Shown piece by piece: positions 1 through 13,700 of a stretch of 64,000 nucleotides of DNA. How positions within the stretch are numbered: the first letter of the stretch is position 1; every line of letters begins with the position of its first letter. A model generated the notes under the pieces. That model had not been told where the DNA came from. It worked only from the letters and a program-made list of their open reading frames with translations, and did no database searches. The stretch is from contig JAZAYU010000061.1 of the NCBI GenBank assembly GCA_038501625.1, forward strand, positions 1,104,303 to 1,168,302. The letters run 5' to 3'. The translations under genes were made by a program, and so were the position numbers. The DNA comes from Corbicula japonica. Its lineage: Eukaryota > Mollusca > Bivalvia > Venerida > Cyrenidae.

Positions 1-1784
1 AACTGTTTCATCAGTACAAAAAACAACTGTTAATAAAACCATTCAGTCAAGGGAAATTTCTAACTCAGAAAAAACCAGCTCATCAAGAACAACGGAAATG
101 AAAACCAAAACAGAAGTGACTTCAAGATTAAGCGCCAAAGATAAAGAGGCGTTTGAACTATTAAAGAACAAAATTAACCAGTGTGGAGTAGAAAATTTGT
201 TAAAAGATGAACCAAGTGTAGCTGTTGCAAAAACATTCGGTAGTACTGGCAAAACTTACAAAGCAACAGTAGAAAATAAACTTTCGCACAATGAGGAAAA
301 TGTAAACACTGTTGTCACTAAATCAAATGCGGTGTCGGTGTTGTCATTTGGATTGACTAAATTACGAACTAGACCAGAGAGTATAAAAGGTGATGATGAA
401 GCTAGTCCTCGTAGAAATTCTTTAGAAGACGAGAGTAACAAAAAACCAACATCTCTGAAGACAGTATCCCAAGGACCATTGTCTCCTAAACTGAACCAGG
501 CTGTTAAGGATACAAAGTACATTCCTGGTGCCGCAAGGGGCTGGAAAACAAAAACTGACTCAAAAAGTGAAAATGATGTTACTGAAAGTAAATTTGGAAA
601 ATTCAGTGACAGTTCTGTTGGTAAAGTTCGAAAAGACGCTCAAGAGGAGTTAGCCATGAAGGGATTTAGATCAGTAAGTCCGGTGAACTTTGTTGTAAAC
701 TCCAGTGATGATTCATCGGGAAGTAGTAACATAAGTCCCAGGGGTTATAAACCAAATAGCAGTCCTGCTAAAGCCAAAACTGAGGAATTAAAAACTGATA
801 TAAATGAAAATATTAAGAAGTTTGAAAGTTCCAAATCTGACTCAAATTTACTTAGAAGTGGCAATCAGTCGAAAGAAAACAAAGTAAGCATTCCAAAGAC
901 TTCTTCAGGAACTAAATTCAGTGCAGCTGAACAACTGGCTTTAGATAAAGATAAAGTGAAAGCAAAAAGAAACTCTGGTAGTTTTAGCAGTGATTCAGAG
1001 AAAGGTAAGCAATCACCGAGGGTCAAAGGAGATATGAAATGGATGGAAAAAAGTAGAATTTCTTTAGAAGAATTCAAACAACAGACTAAGAAAGTCAATG
1101 GTGAAGGTCATAGACCTTTGAGCAGAGCTTCAAGTTCGGGTTCGAATTCCTCATTTAAACAGGATGATAGCAATACAGGAAAATCAGAAAAAGGTAAAGT
1201 TAATTCCCCAAGATCGAGCGCCCCATCTCTCGGTCAAAATAAACCAAAACATGAGCACTCACCGGGCAGACAGGAACTTGTTAAAAAAGATATGAGGACA
1301 TCAAAAAAACTAGGAACACTTAAGTTTCAGGACATTAAGAAAGGCTTTGAAACAAAAGCTGTATATTCCAGAAGTGAATCGCCATCTGGGGAGAGAAAAC
1401 CTCAACTGGAGATCAAAACAAAACACAAATTCCTAGAACGTAAACAGTCTTTCGAAGGGGGTGAAATTTTCAGGCAAAAATCTTACGAAAGTAAGGAAGT
1501 TATATCTCCACGTGATAAAGGCAGTGTGCTACAGACAATAAAGGCTTTAACAGAACTTGATGCTAAAGCGAAAGCCAAACCATCAATAGTTCGGCGTACC
1601 CAGTCACTTCCTATAGAACATTTAGGAGATGACTCATCATTGGACTATGAAGATATTGGTGACGGGGCGTTATATCATGACATAGAGGGACTCAAGGTCA
1701 TTGATGACATATCTAATGAGGGAGATATTAGCAGTGAAGCTGACCTGTACGAAGAAATACCAGCAAACATGGCAGTTAACATTG
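1..1784 (+). CDS. RhoGEF exon 1 of the visible part: long disordered N-terminal region
   Basis: The frame is already open at base 2, before the first ATG at 98, so the exon starts upstream of the window. It encodes about 594 residues rich in Ser, Lys, Asp and Asn with no folded domain visible. At least nine Ser-Pro sites are spread along it (for example RSVSPV, ISPRGYK, QSPRVK, NSPRSS, ESPSGE), typical of proline-directed kinase targets. Near the end lies RRTQSLP, which fits a mode-1 14-3-3 site, followed by three acidic tyrosine motifs, YEDI (Y549), YHDI (Y558) and YEEI (Y583). The donor is ATTG|GTAATA at 1785; reading past it hits a stop at 1829-1831. It joins exon 2 in phase 1 to give NIDSVKEF. 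Confidence 0.85.
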
Positions 1785-4700
1785 GTAATACTTCCTTAAA
1801 CAGATATATTGTTCTTAAACCTTTAAACTAATTTTACGGTTTATCTCGTGACCAGTGTAGATCCAGATCAGCAGGTACATTTGTGCTCTCTCATTATGAT
1901 CTGCAATGTTTGCTTCTTGGTCATAAATGACCTGGATACACTGGTTGCACAAGCATAAGAAGGCAAATATATGCAGGGCTTTTTTCGTTTTTTTTTTTAC
2001 TTTAGTAGAGGCCATTTATGGGCGCCTTCCCCACAGAAAATTTCTTTTAAAAAAAGGTGCAGTTTTCTCCAAAAAGTAACTTTATATCAGGTTTTTTCAT
2101 TCCCCGTCAGAGAAAAAATCACGCTATTTTCCCCCAAATTTTAGGGCATGGGCCCCTTCACCTGGCAGTAAAAAAAGCCCTGATATTATGAAGGGAAGGG
2201 TTAAGTCTGATCATTTTTGCTTAACAAACCGGAATATACGGAAAGCCTTTGGAAATTGGACTGGGTTTTCTCTCATGGTATTTTAATTTTCTTTTATCCG
2301 TATCATTCCAGATTCAGTAAAGGAGTTCAAGAACAAAAGAGGAGCAGCCTTCAAGAAAAAGTATGCATATTTATATTTATTTGTTGGTCATACAGCTAGA
2401 TATCTGTTCTGCTTAACCCTTTCCTCCATAGATACACCTTTATTGCGTGGGCAAACAGTTTAGATCCAGATCAGCCGGCACATCCATGCCATCTGATCAG
2501 GATCTAAACTGTCAGCTTTTTGATTGATTAGGTTATTTCTGACCAAAATGCGACCAGTGCAGATCCTGATCAGATGGCATGGATGTGCTGGTTGATCTGG
2601 ATCTACACTGGTTGCACATGCCTATAGAAGGCGTATATATGGAGGAAAGAGTTAATCATGGCTGATATCCCATTTGTGACCAGTGTAGATCCATATGATA
2701 TCAGCCTGCACATCCGTACATTATGATAAGGACTAATACTGTTTATTAACGAAGTTTGAGGGGGGTATATAGGAGTGAGCTTGTCAGTCGGTCTGTTGGT
2801 CTGTCGGTCGGATTCTTCATTTCCGGATGATAACTCATGAAAGGCTTGACAGAATTAAATAATATTTGGTACACAGGTATATCGTCATAAGATACAGGTC
2901 AAGTTTGATTTTGGGGCTGGTGCGGTAAGTGTCAAGGTCACTGTTACTAAAAATAGAAAAATGCTTTCTGGAAGATAACTCCTGAAAGGCATCAACTATT
3001 TTAAAAATTTGTGGTACACAGGTGTAACATCACAAGATACAGGTCAAGTTCGACTTAGGGGCTGGTTGCTACTTGGTCAGAAATAATCCATTGAATCTAA
3101 AAGCTAACAGTGTAGATCCTGATCAAGTTGTACTGATGTGTGGGCTGATCTGGATCTGTACTCTAGGTTGCACATGGGATATAAAATGTTACCATTGTGT
3201 AAGGGTTTAAGTCTTAATAATGTTAATACAACTTTTGAAAATAATGTACATTTCTGGTCACAAGCTGCCTTTTTAACAATTTACTCCATATATATGCATT
3301 TTTTTACACATGTGCGACAAGTGTAGATCCAGATCAGCTGGCACATTTGTGCCATCTGATCTGGATCTGCACTGGTCACATTTTGGTCAGAAATAACCTA
3401 ATGAGTCAAAAAGCGTACAGTTTAGATCCTGATCAGACGGCATGGATGTGCCGGCTGATCTGGATCTAAACTGTTCGCCCATCTGGATCTAAACTGTTCG
3501 CCCATGCAATGAAGGTGTAGCTATGGAGAAAAGGGTTAAACCTTTACTCCATTCAGGCTTTATAATCTGCAACCAGTGTAGATATATATCAGCTGGATCT
3601 GCACTTTTGGCTTCTTAGTCAGAATTAACCATATGAATCTAAAAGTAAATAGTGTAGATTCTGATCCGAGGGCACATATGTGCTGGACAGTCAGGCTCTA
3701 CACTATTCACCCATGGGATAACAACTATATTCCTTACAGTAAAGGGTTAAAAAAATTCAGCAAAAGATTGTAATACTATAGTTTCGGCTACACATAAAAT
3801 TAGCAGACTAATTGCTGGAATTGTTTAATGTAATTTAACTTCATTATTTGGATTAATTTCACCTGGCATTCAGTTCAGGAATGTATTTATTTTAATTCAA
3901 ACACAATGTAGCAAATTCCAGCCATCAATTAACTATAACAGAACAGTTCTGTTCTAATTAACTTTAAAAGATGCCTTCCAGGTTAATTTTCAACTATTCT
4001 ATACTGAAATCTTTGGTTTTCTATAAAGGTGTGGGTACTTATAATGTGATAATAATGCATAAGTTTATTGTAACCACAGACAGGTTACAACCTACGTTTA
4101 TAAAGTTACATAATAAAGTCTGCACAGATCAGATAGCATTACAAAAGGGAAAGCTTGTAAAAAATGTACAATGTATTGTCTGAACTGATAAAAGATGACA
4201 AGTATCTCAAATCAAACATTTACTAATTAAATAATTCTCTTTACAATTGTGACCCTAGAATCTATTAGGGTCAAGTTCATGAACTACAAGTTCATTATTC
4301 ATAGGGTGGCAATTCAGTCTGCAAATTTAAATCCCACTTTTTAGAATAGAACCTAAACCTGACATTAGAAAATTAAAAATCATGAATCTTAGAACCCTTG
4401 TATTTTTTTTTTAACCCTTTCCTCCATATATACCCATTTTTATGCATGTGCGACCAGTGTAGATCCAGATCAGCCGGCACACTGAACGCTGAGACAAACT
4501 TTCTATAATACACATGCTATATACTTTAATTTTTTAAATTAAAAAAATCTTTGCATGATTTTATTCTGTCGCATGGTATGTTCTACATTTTGACCAGGCT
4601 AGACATCTTTTTTTGATCAAGTTAGTCCACATCATGTCTTTACCTTGAAATGAAACACCAAATGAAAATTCAAAAAAGTTTCAGACATTTTAAAGTCCCC

Positions 4701-7700
4701 AAATCATGAATAATGCAGAGTTGTCAGGTGAAAATGAAACCTCAAATGTCAGCCTACAGCTGATACTTACCTGTACACTATGTGAAATACTTTATCTATC
4801 TTTATAGTCGTCATAAATAGTAAACAAAATGGCCGACAACTGTTAGTTTAACACTGGATGCTAATTAACTAAATACAGGTAATCTATTATAAAAAATCAT
4901 TTTTGCATCATTTTTAACAGGTTAGTCATTTTTTTCATTTTTTGTAATTTCTTTGCTGTAGACGATAATGATTATTTTGGTGTTCTACATTTATGAAAGT
5001 AGTATTATATTGACTGTCCAAAACAAACTTTTCTGACCTAGTTAAATTCTATGTCTATTAACGTTAGGTATTGATTATTAAAAAGCTGTTAAACTTTAAC
5101 TTTCCAAACTGAAAAAAAATGTTTTTCATATTTCCTGTGTAACAACTGATTTAAAATATTAAATATTTGTATCTGTTGGAAAACTTTGGAAAGGGTTTGG
5201 AAAGTGTTTAATCTGGCCAGGTATCTGTGCAGTTTGCATTAAATGGTCAAATAAACATAGGTTACTTAAGGTCATTTTGTGGACCCACTGTTTGTGTCAA
5301 AAGGTGTACTTAGCTGTCATTTACTAACATCGAAGCATATGTAAATGTCATGTGTTTAGAACACGGGCATTTTGACAACTGTATTTTAATTACATTCATT
5401 ACCATGTATGCACACATCAACGGGGGATTTGATACCTGCAGTGAAATCAATCTGAAGTCTAAAGGATATTTTGATGTCTTGTCTGGCTTTGATTGGTCAA
5501 GTGAGCCAGCTTATCACAGTGAGAATAACTCTTAACCCTTTCCTCCATAGATACACCTTTATTGCATGGGCGAACAGTTTAGATCAAGATCAGACCGCAC
5601 ATCCGTGCCATCTGATCAGGATCTGCACTGTTCGCAGTATGATTCCTTAGGTTATTTCTGACCTAAATGCGACCAGTGCAGATCCTGATCAGACGGCACG
5701 GATGTGCCGGCTGATTTGGATCTACACTGGTCGCACATGCGTAAAAATGCTTATATATGGAGAATCAGTCTAACTGTTAGAGGTTTCAAATATCTGCAAA
5801 TTCAGATCATTTGTATCTATTCAATGCTCTTGCCCTTCATTAATTGTGAAAATCCCCCAAGAAATTTCTGAAGATAAGAGTTTTGCATATTGTCTGAATC
5901 GCATCTAGAATTGACCCTGATCCGACTGTAGTGTAGACCCTGATCAGACTGTAGAAATGTAGCCGGGTTAGTGTGGGACCAAAGGTAATAGGTGAAAAAT
6001 TGTGGCTTGAACGGGCTTAAAACCCAGGGTCTCTTGCTTAACCTGCTAGCACTCTACCACTGACCTACCAAACCAACCAATCGTCTCATCAACAAGTTTT
6101 CATCCTAAACCTAATACACAGTTGTGACAAGCTGTGACAAATAACTATCACTTAGACTTGAGAGGGTTAAATATGAATTGTTTCTTTCAGAAAGAAGACA
6201 GCTGGTGAAACAGAAAATACAGGAGAAGTACAGGTAACATTATTATATCTTTCCTCCATAAACACATTTTTACAAATTTGTGACCGGTGTAGATCCAGAT
6301 CAGCATGCTTATCTGTTTCATCAGATCAGGATCTGCACTGTTTGCTTTTTGGTCAGAAATAACCTTAAAGTTTGAAAGAGCGAATAGTGCAGATCCTGAT
6401 CAGACACAGTTCACCAATGCCATAAAGGTGTGTATATAGAGGAAAAGTTTATACATGTGATATACTGTTTGTCAATAGAATGTTACCACTTTTACTGTAG
6501 ATTATACATTGATGGGAATTAAAACAATTTGGTATGACACAGTAGGACTGGTTGAAACATGCAACAGATTTATTATTCAAATTCTGCCATCAGAATTTTT
6601 AAGTTAAATATTTGATAGAAACATGTATATGTTGTTTGATAAGTGTAAGAAAAAAAACACTGATAATTTTAGTCTGACTGAAAGTTTTACAGATAATGTT
6701 GTATGGAAGTAGTATTGTTTTCTATAAAAGCCTAATCTATATTGACCAAAACTAAGTATATTGTCATTGCTTCTGCTGTGTCATGTTAAGTACTCTTGAG
6801 AAATCATCCCTTCTGAACAGCATGTATATATCCTTGTTTCTTTTTCACAACTTGTCAATCACACTCACAGAGGGAATAGCATTAGTGAGGTTCCAATCAT
6901 ACATGCAAATCAGTCATCAAAGACCTGCTTGATTCCAGCTTGAAGGAATATCAGTTCAGCCAAAGTATGTCCATTGTGAAATTGTTTAATGTAAAATATC
7001 ACTTGAATTTTGTATCTAACAAATTCATTATCATTATTACTTTTTTTTTTATTTTTATTTTATCTGTTCTACATTCTTTGGGTTATGTGTTTTACTGTCA
7101 CAGACTCGATGTTCTTTATTGGATGATTTCTTAGCCATTAATGAGATAAATTCCAAATACAAAATGTTTCTTTTTTATACACTCGTTGAAAAACAGGATG
7201 TATTGTGGGTACACCTATGAAAGGCAGGTTGGAGGCATCTACAAAAATAGTTTGCTGTCTAACTTGAGTGAAACTTTTTTTTCCAGTCTTTATCAAACTT
7301 GGGTGTAATGTCTCAGTCATGTTTGATAATCAACAAGATTGCTTCGGTCAATCTCAAGATATGACCCTTCAAAATGATTTTTGGCCAAATTAGCTCCTTC
7401 AGGTTTTTTAACTTGGAAAGCCATTAGCATTTTTAACACCAAACTTGGTCATAGTGTTAAAGTATATAATATCTCAGCCAAATAAAAAACAGCCAGGTTG
7501 CTCCTGTGAATCTTGAGTAATGACTCTTTAGTTGCTAATGTTTGACAAAATTAGCACTCTCTCTTCAACTTTAAAAGCCTTATTTGGTATTCACCAAACA
7601 AGGTCAGATGTGTATGGCATTCTGACTATACTAGGATTAATTACCAGCTTAATTGTTCCAGTTACTTCATGGAATTATGGCCCTTTAGTTGCTGATATTT

Positions 7701-10700
7701 TCATAGCAATGTCTGTTCTGTAACTTAGAAAGCATTATCCAATCTTCATTATACTTTTTATGATAAGCATAATAATTATCTGTAGCAGTTAAATTGCTCT
7801 AGTCATGTTAGACTTAGTGCCCTAGTCATGTAAGACTAAGTGCCCTTTAATTGCTGATATTTGACCTAAGTAGGTCAGACTTAGAAAAGCCTTTGTATAG
7901 TCTTCACTAATATTAGACAGAGCTTACTGGCATAATATTTCTGCAAGTTCTTTAATTAGCCAGATCACAACAGATGCTCTGGAGTTACTGCCCTTTAAGT
8001 GCAATTATCAACACAAATCTGTTGTCTTTTTACAGTTTTGCTTGATATAGAGTTGACTTACTAGTAATACAGTATGTTACATTTTAGACTTGTTCAACAG
8101 TATGTTACATTTTAGACTGGTTGAATAATATGTTACATTTTAGACTGGTTCAACATTTTGTTACATTTCAGACTGGTTCAAAAGTATGTCACATTTCAGA
8201 TTGGTTCAACAGTATGTTACATTTCAGACTGGTTCAACAGTATGTAACATTTCAGACTGGTTTCACAGTATCTAACATTTCAGACACAGGTGGCAGTATC
8301 ATTGTCTTTACCCCCCCACTCCCCCCAGACCCTGCTACAACCCTGAAAATATACCTTGGTACTTTCAGTCAACATAGTCTTTCAACATCTACACAAAATT
8401 AATCAGAAAAAAAAATCTCGTTGTTATACAAACATAATCAGTGACAAGGTAACAAGTCCATTATATGTCTATTGCCCAAACAATGTGGAACATCAGATAT
8501 CGTAGATTCTGCGTCTACAGTTCATGTTCAACGTAAACAATGACATCTGCCATTCTTTCAAATCCAATGGTCTTTAATACAATCGGTTACCTCCTTCAGA
8601 TTAAAGAAATGACTCTACACTGGCCATCTTTCTACTTTTCTTTAGTTTTCCGACTCGAAGGAAGCCATTTTGAATATACGGTGCTACTAATCACCCCAGG
8701 ACACCCCACGACACCCCAAGACTCTAAAAAAATCACTATATATCATTAAAAAAATAAATTTAGGGGACATATTAGCCTAAAATAATGTTGATTTTATATT
8801 AGCGATAGGATTTTATTTGTTTACATGCTGATTGTTACGATTGTTACGATTTTTTTAGAGTCTTGGGGTATCTTGGGGTGGTGTGGGGTGTCCTGGGGTG
8901 ATTAGTAGCACCGTATATTCAAAATGGCTTCCTTCGAGTCAGAAAACTAAAGAAAAGTAGAAAGATGGCCAGTGTAGAGTCATTTCTTTAATCTGAAGGA
9001 GGTAACCGATTGTATTAAAGACCATTCGATTTGAAAGAATGGCAGATGTCATTGTTTACGTTGAACATGAACTGTAGACGCAGAATCTACGATATCTGAT
9101 GTTCCACATTGTTTGGGCAATAGAAATATAGTGGACTTGTTACCTTGTCACTGATTATGTTTGTATAACAACGAGATTTTTTTTTCTGATTAATTTTGTG
9201 TAGATGTTGAAAGACTATGTTGACTGAAAGTACCAAGGTATATTTTCAGGGTTGTAGCAGGGTCTGGGGGGAGTGGGGGGGGGGGGGGGTAAAGACAATG
9301 ATACTGCCACCTGTGATTTCAGACTGGTTCCACAGTATGTAACATTTCAGACTGGTTCAACAGTTTGTTACATTTCAGAAGGTTCAACATTATATTACAT
9401 TTCAGACTGGTTCAACAGTTTGTTACATTTCAGACGGGTTCAACAGTTTGTTACATACCAGACTGGTTCAAAAGTATGTTACAATTCAGACTGGTTTAAC
9501 AGAATGTTACATTTCAGACTGGTTCCACAGTATGTTACATTTCAGACTGGTTCAACAGTTTGTTACATTTCAGACGGGTTCAACAGTATGTTACATTTCA
9601 GACTGGTTCAAATGTTTGTTACATTTCAGACTGGTTCAACAGAATGTTACATTTCAGACTGGTTCCCCAGTATGTTACATTTCAGACTGGTTCAACAGTA
9701 TCTTACATTTCAGACTGGTTCAGAGGGAGATATTGACAGTGACACAGACAGCAGTAACTCGGGTATCTACGAGCCTATTGACCACGACGAAGATGAGGAC
9801 TCTGTAGATGTTGCTAGTGAATCAGACAGTGTTAATCAGGAACCACCAGAGTTACCCCCAGCAAGGACACAAATTAACAAGAAAAAGAAAGACAAGGCAG
9901 ATAACAAAAAACAAGGATTAAGAGGGAAGATAAAAAAACTGTACAAGGGTAAAAGTATGGATAGTGACAGTGCATTAAAAGCTGTAACAACACCTGGAAT
10001 GGCTGCAGCCCCTCAGTCAGTGGGAATCATAGACAGACTCAAGAAAAAGAACAAATCAGCTAATAGTCTTGAAAGTTTAAACAAAGAGGATAATCCAGTA
10101 TGTGATAGTGAAGGCACGGATACTGATTTCGATCAGAACTCACCAAGGTTAGCTGCCAGTCAAGGTCAAGACTTAGCTCCGCCCCCTCCGCCTCTCCCTC
10201 CCAGGAGAGCATCCAGTAGTGATGTAGCAAAGTTGAACAATACAGTTGAAGTTCCAAGTCGTAAAAGTGCTAATGTAGATAATTATATGAACAATAGAGT
10301 CAGTAGTTCTATTGCGGAATCTGACCCTCCACTGCCTCCACGTAACAGAATATCAAACAAACTGGATCTGAATGTTGTTGTTCCAGTTAATCCAGGAGGG
10401 GATAAGAGGTAAATAATCTCTCTACTTGTTGTATCAGAGTACTTAGTGCTCTTATTGACACTTGTGCCCAAGATCATAAAACTTAAACCAGTCTCTAATC
10501 TCAAGCATCGGATTGGCTGAAATAGCAACTAGTTGCCATTTCAGCCAATCCGATGTTTGAGATTTGAGACTGGTCTCCAATCTTAGTTTTATGATCTTGG
10601 GCTCTGATTTATATGTAGTAACAGTAGTCTTGACCTAAAAGCTGCATTTGAGTGTTGAAGGACCTTAAGACAGCCTTTTAGTTTCATCTTCTATTTTAAA

Positions 10701-13700
10701 AGATAATGAGAGCTCAAAGTACTTGATCACACACATACTTTCATGAAGTATAAATGTTGATTTTTAAAATGCAAGGCAAATAGTGTTTAGATATAAATAA
10801 GGCATTTTTCAAATACCAATGAAATTTGAAATGTTTCCAAATGATTATTTAAATAGACAGACAGACACACAGACTAACAGACATCGTACAGACAAATGTT
10901 ACCAGTACAATTCCTGTTTTTACAGTAGTGAAAACCATGAAGTTGACAATTTTTTTCTGATTTCACTCTAATTATATAAACAACTTAAACCACTGCAATT
11001 CAATTTCAATTTCACTCCAATTGCAATAATTTGATTTAAGAGAAGCTTTATAGTCTATAAAATTATTTATAGAATAAACAATTTTAGCCTGTAAATATTG
11101 AAGAAAAAACAGGATGTAAAACTTCAGTTGTTTTTGTATTTAAATTTCAATGCAAATCGTTAATCTTAACTGATACAAGACATATTAATATGAAAAGATG
11201 TTTTTAAGAAATATATTACCATGTCTAGGCCTACATAAATCTTTTGTGCTACTGCCCTTCCATGTTTATATAAGGCATTGGAAGTTTAAAAATTTATAAT
11301 TTTGTTGTTGTTTTAGGAAAAGTGCCTGGCCTCCAGGAAAAGACAGTTATCTTCATGGTCAGAAGATAAACAACACAAGCACACATTCAGACATACCCTA
11401 CATAGACCATACCCCCAGTCCAAAGTCTCCGCCCCCAGTACCTGATGATGCTCCACCCCTTCCTCAGAGACCTCCCCCTGTCAAACGCCCCGCGACTGCC
11501 TCAACATCCAGCAGTAAGTATATTACTGGGTATTAAAATAATGAGTTTGTAGTTCAGAGGCTGTCTTTATGGAGAGGTTTTTTCGGATGTTTTCATTAAG
11601 GCACCATTTTTGCTGTTCATTCCCACAACTAATGTTGATGTTATCTGCATAGGATCTCAAATTTATTGTTACAATATTTAATATACCAGCATTAAGTTCA
11701 AAGACATTGTATTGTGTTGTGTGACTAATGTTTATTTATCATCGTATTGGCAGACCCTTGTGTTATTGTGATATTGCAAGATATAGAGGGACCTCGATTT
11801 TCGAATTTTCCCTGGTTCCTGTTGTGAAGCACCACTACACTCAACCCTTTACTCTTTAGATATGCCTTTTATAGCATGGGCAAACAGCGTAGATCCAGAT
11901 CAGCCAACACATTCGTGCTGTCTGTATCTACAGTTTGCCCACACATTAAAAGTTGTTTATATGGAGTAAGGGTTATAGTCTCCTCCAAACATGTGAATCT
12001 ACAATTCTGTTACACCCTTTATGCCAATGAAATTTAGCCGATATACAATAAAATTATTTTCTATGTTTCAGATGACAGTTATGTGGATGTAGGAGATAGA
12101 ACTTCCAGGCCTTCTGTCAAATCAAGTAAGTGTTTATTAGTGAGCCTCCGTATGTGTTGTGTGGACGGATAAGCTCCTTAATAGATTTTCAACACTATCA
12201 ATATCACAATATCAACAGATGAACTTCTTCATAATATCTGATTTATATGAATTTGAAATGCACATTCAGTAAAACTGCCGTGTTTGTATTTGTAGAGATA
12301 GAACACAAAATAATTTTGTTTCTGCAAAACAAACACAAACACTGCCATTTACAACTGAAATGTTTATCAGTAACCAAATGGTTGCTTCATTATTGCCTCA
12401 TCATTATTGCCAGAAGATTGTGTGCCACTTGGTCACAACCCTTTCCTGTATAGATACACCTTTATTGCTAGGGTGAACAGTTTAGATCCAGATCAGCCGG
12501 CACATCCGTGTGCTGATCAGGATCTAAACTGTTCACTATTTGATTAATTAGGTTATTTCTGAGCAAAATGTGACTAGTGCAGATTCCAATCTGACTGCAC
12601 AGATGTGCCAGCTAATCTGGATCTACACTGGTTACACTATTTAAAAATGCGTATGTATGGAGTAGACGGTTAAGACAGTTAACCACTTAGTCCTAAGTCA
12701 TTCAAGACTTTAGAGTGGGGGGAATGTGACATTGTCTTAACCCTTTCCTGTATATATACGCATTTTTACGCATGTGCGACCAGTGTAGATCCAGATCAGC
12801 CAGCACATCCGTGTCGTCTGATCAGGATCTGCACTGTTCGCATTTTGGTCAGAAATAACCTAATGAATCAAAAAGCGAACAGTATAGATCCTGATCAGAC
12901 GGCACTGATGTGCCGGCTGATCTGGATCTAAACTGTTCACGCTAGCAATAAAGGTGTATCTGTACAGGAAAGGGTTAAGAATGTTTATCATTCTGACTGG
13001 TATAAAACTGATTCTTACCCAACTGATGAATGGTCTAATGTTCTGTTTCAGAGGATAGTTATGTTGATGTAGATGCTCCGTTACCTTTACCCGACTCAAA
13101 TTACTCACTGGCTGATGAAATAAGGTAAGTCAACATAGGGGTCATTTAAGGGCTGAACAGCTACATATACAATGTAGACCTGGATCAAATTGGAAAGACG
13201 CTGGAGTTGATCTGGGTCTATAATGGTAGAAAACATTACATTAATCATTACAGGTCATCAGGAATTGATATGCTATTGTTACATTACGCTAATATGTATG
13301 TGAAGGCCTGGCGGACACCCGGTGACGCCACTTCCTATCTTACGCTTAATAAAGAACATTCATTATAAATAAATAAGGACAACAAATGAACATTATATAT
13401 GTGAGATCCTGTTTTAACGAATAAGTTTCACTTCAGGAATGTATAATTTGTTGCATTTCTCTAAGTATGAACATATTTAGGTTCTTAAAAAGTGTGTGGT
13501 AGTCAAATTGGTTTGATATCCTGATAAATGCAATAAATTATTGATACAATTTTTATAATTACAAATACATGGAATAGTTCATGACATTGTAGCATGAACA
13601 AGTGGCTGTTGAAACACCTACATTGACAGCAGAAGGAATGGTTGTGAAGTTTTTCACAACAACTTACGTCATAATGTAAAAGTTGTGCACAGATCAGTTG

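Noticed and set aside
8285..9315. Target duplication proving a hAT element
   Set aside because: The 8-base match is real, but the host DNA is itself a repeat containing ATTTCAGA in every unit, and the termini do not clearly fit the hAT consensus; the superfamily was left open.
9273..9713. Open frame encoding Trp/Phe-rich repeats with 28-residue periodicity, continuous with exon 4
   Set aside because: It is the minisatellite read through, begins inside the foldback element's poly-G end, and lacks phase-matched upstream splicing; kept as a possible alternative acceptor zone only.
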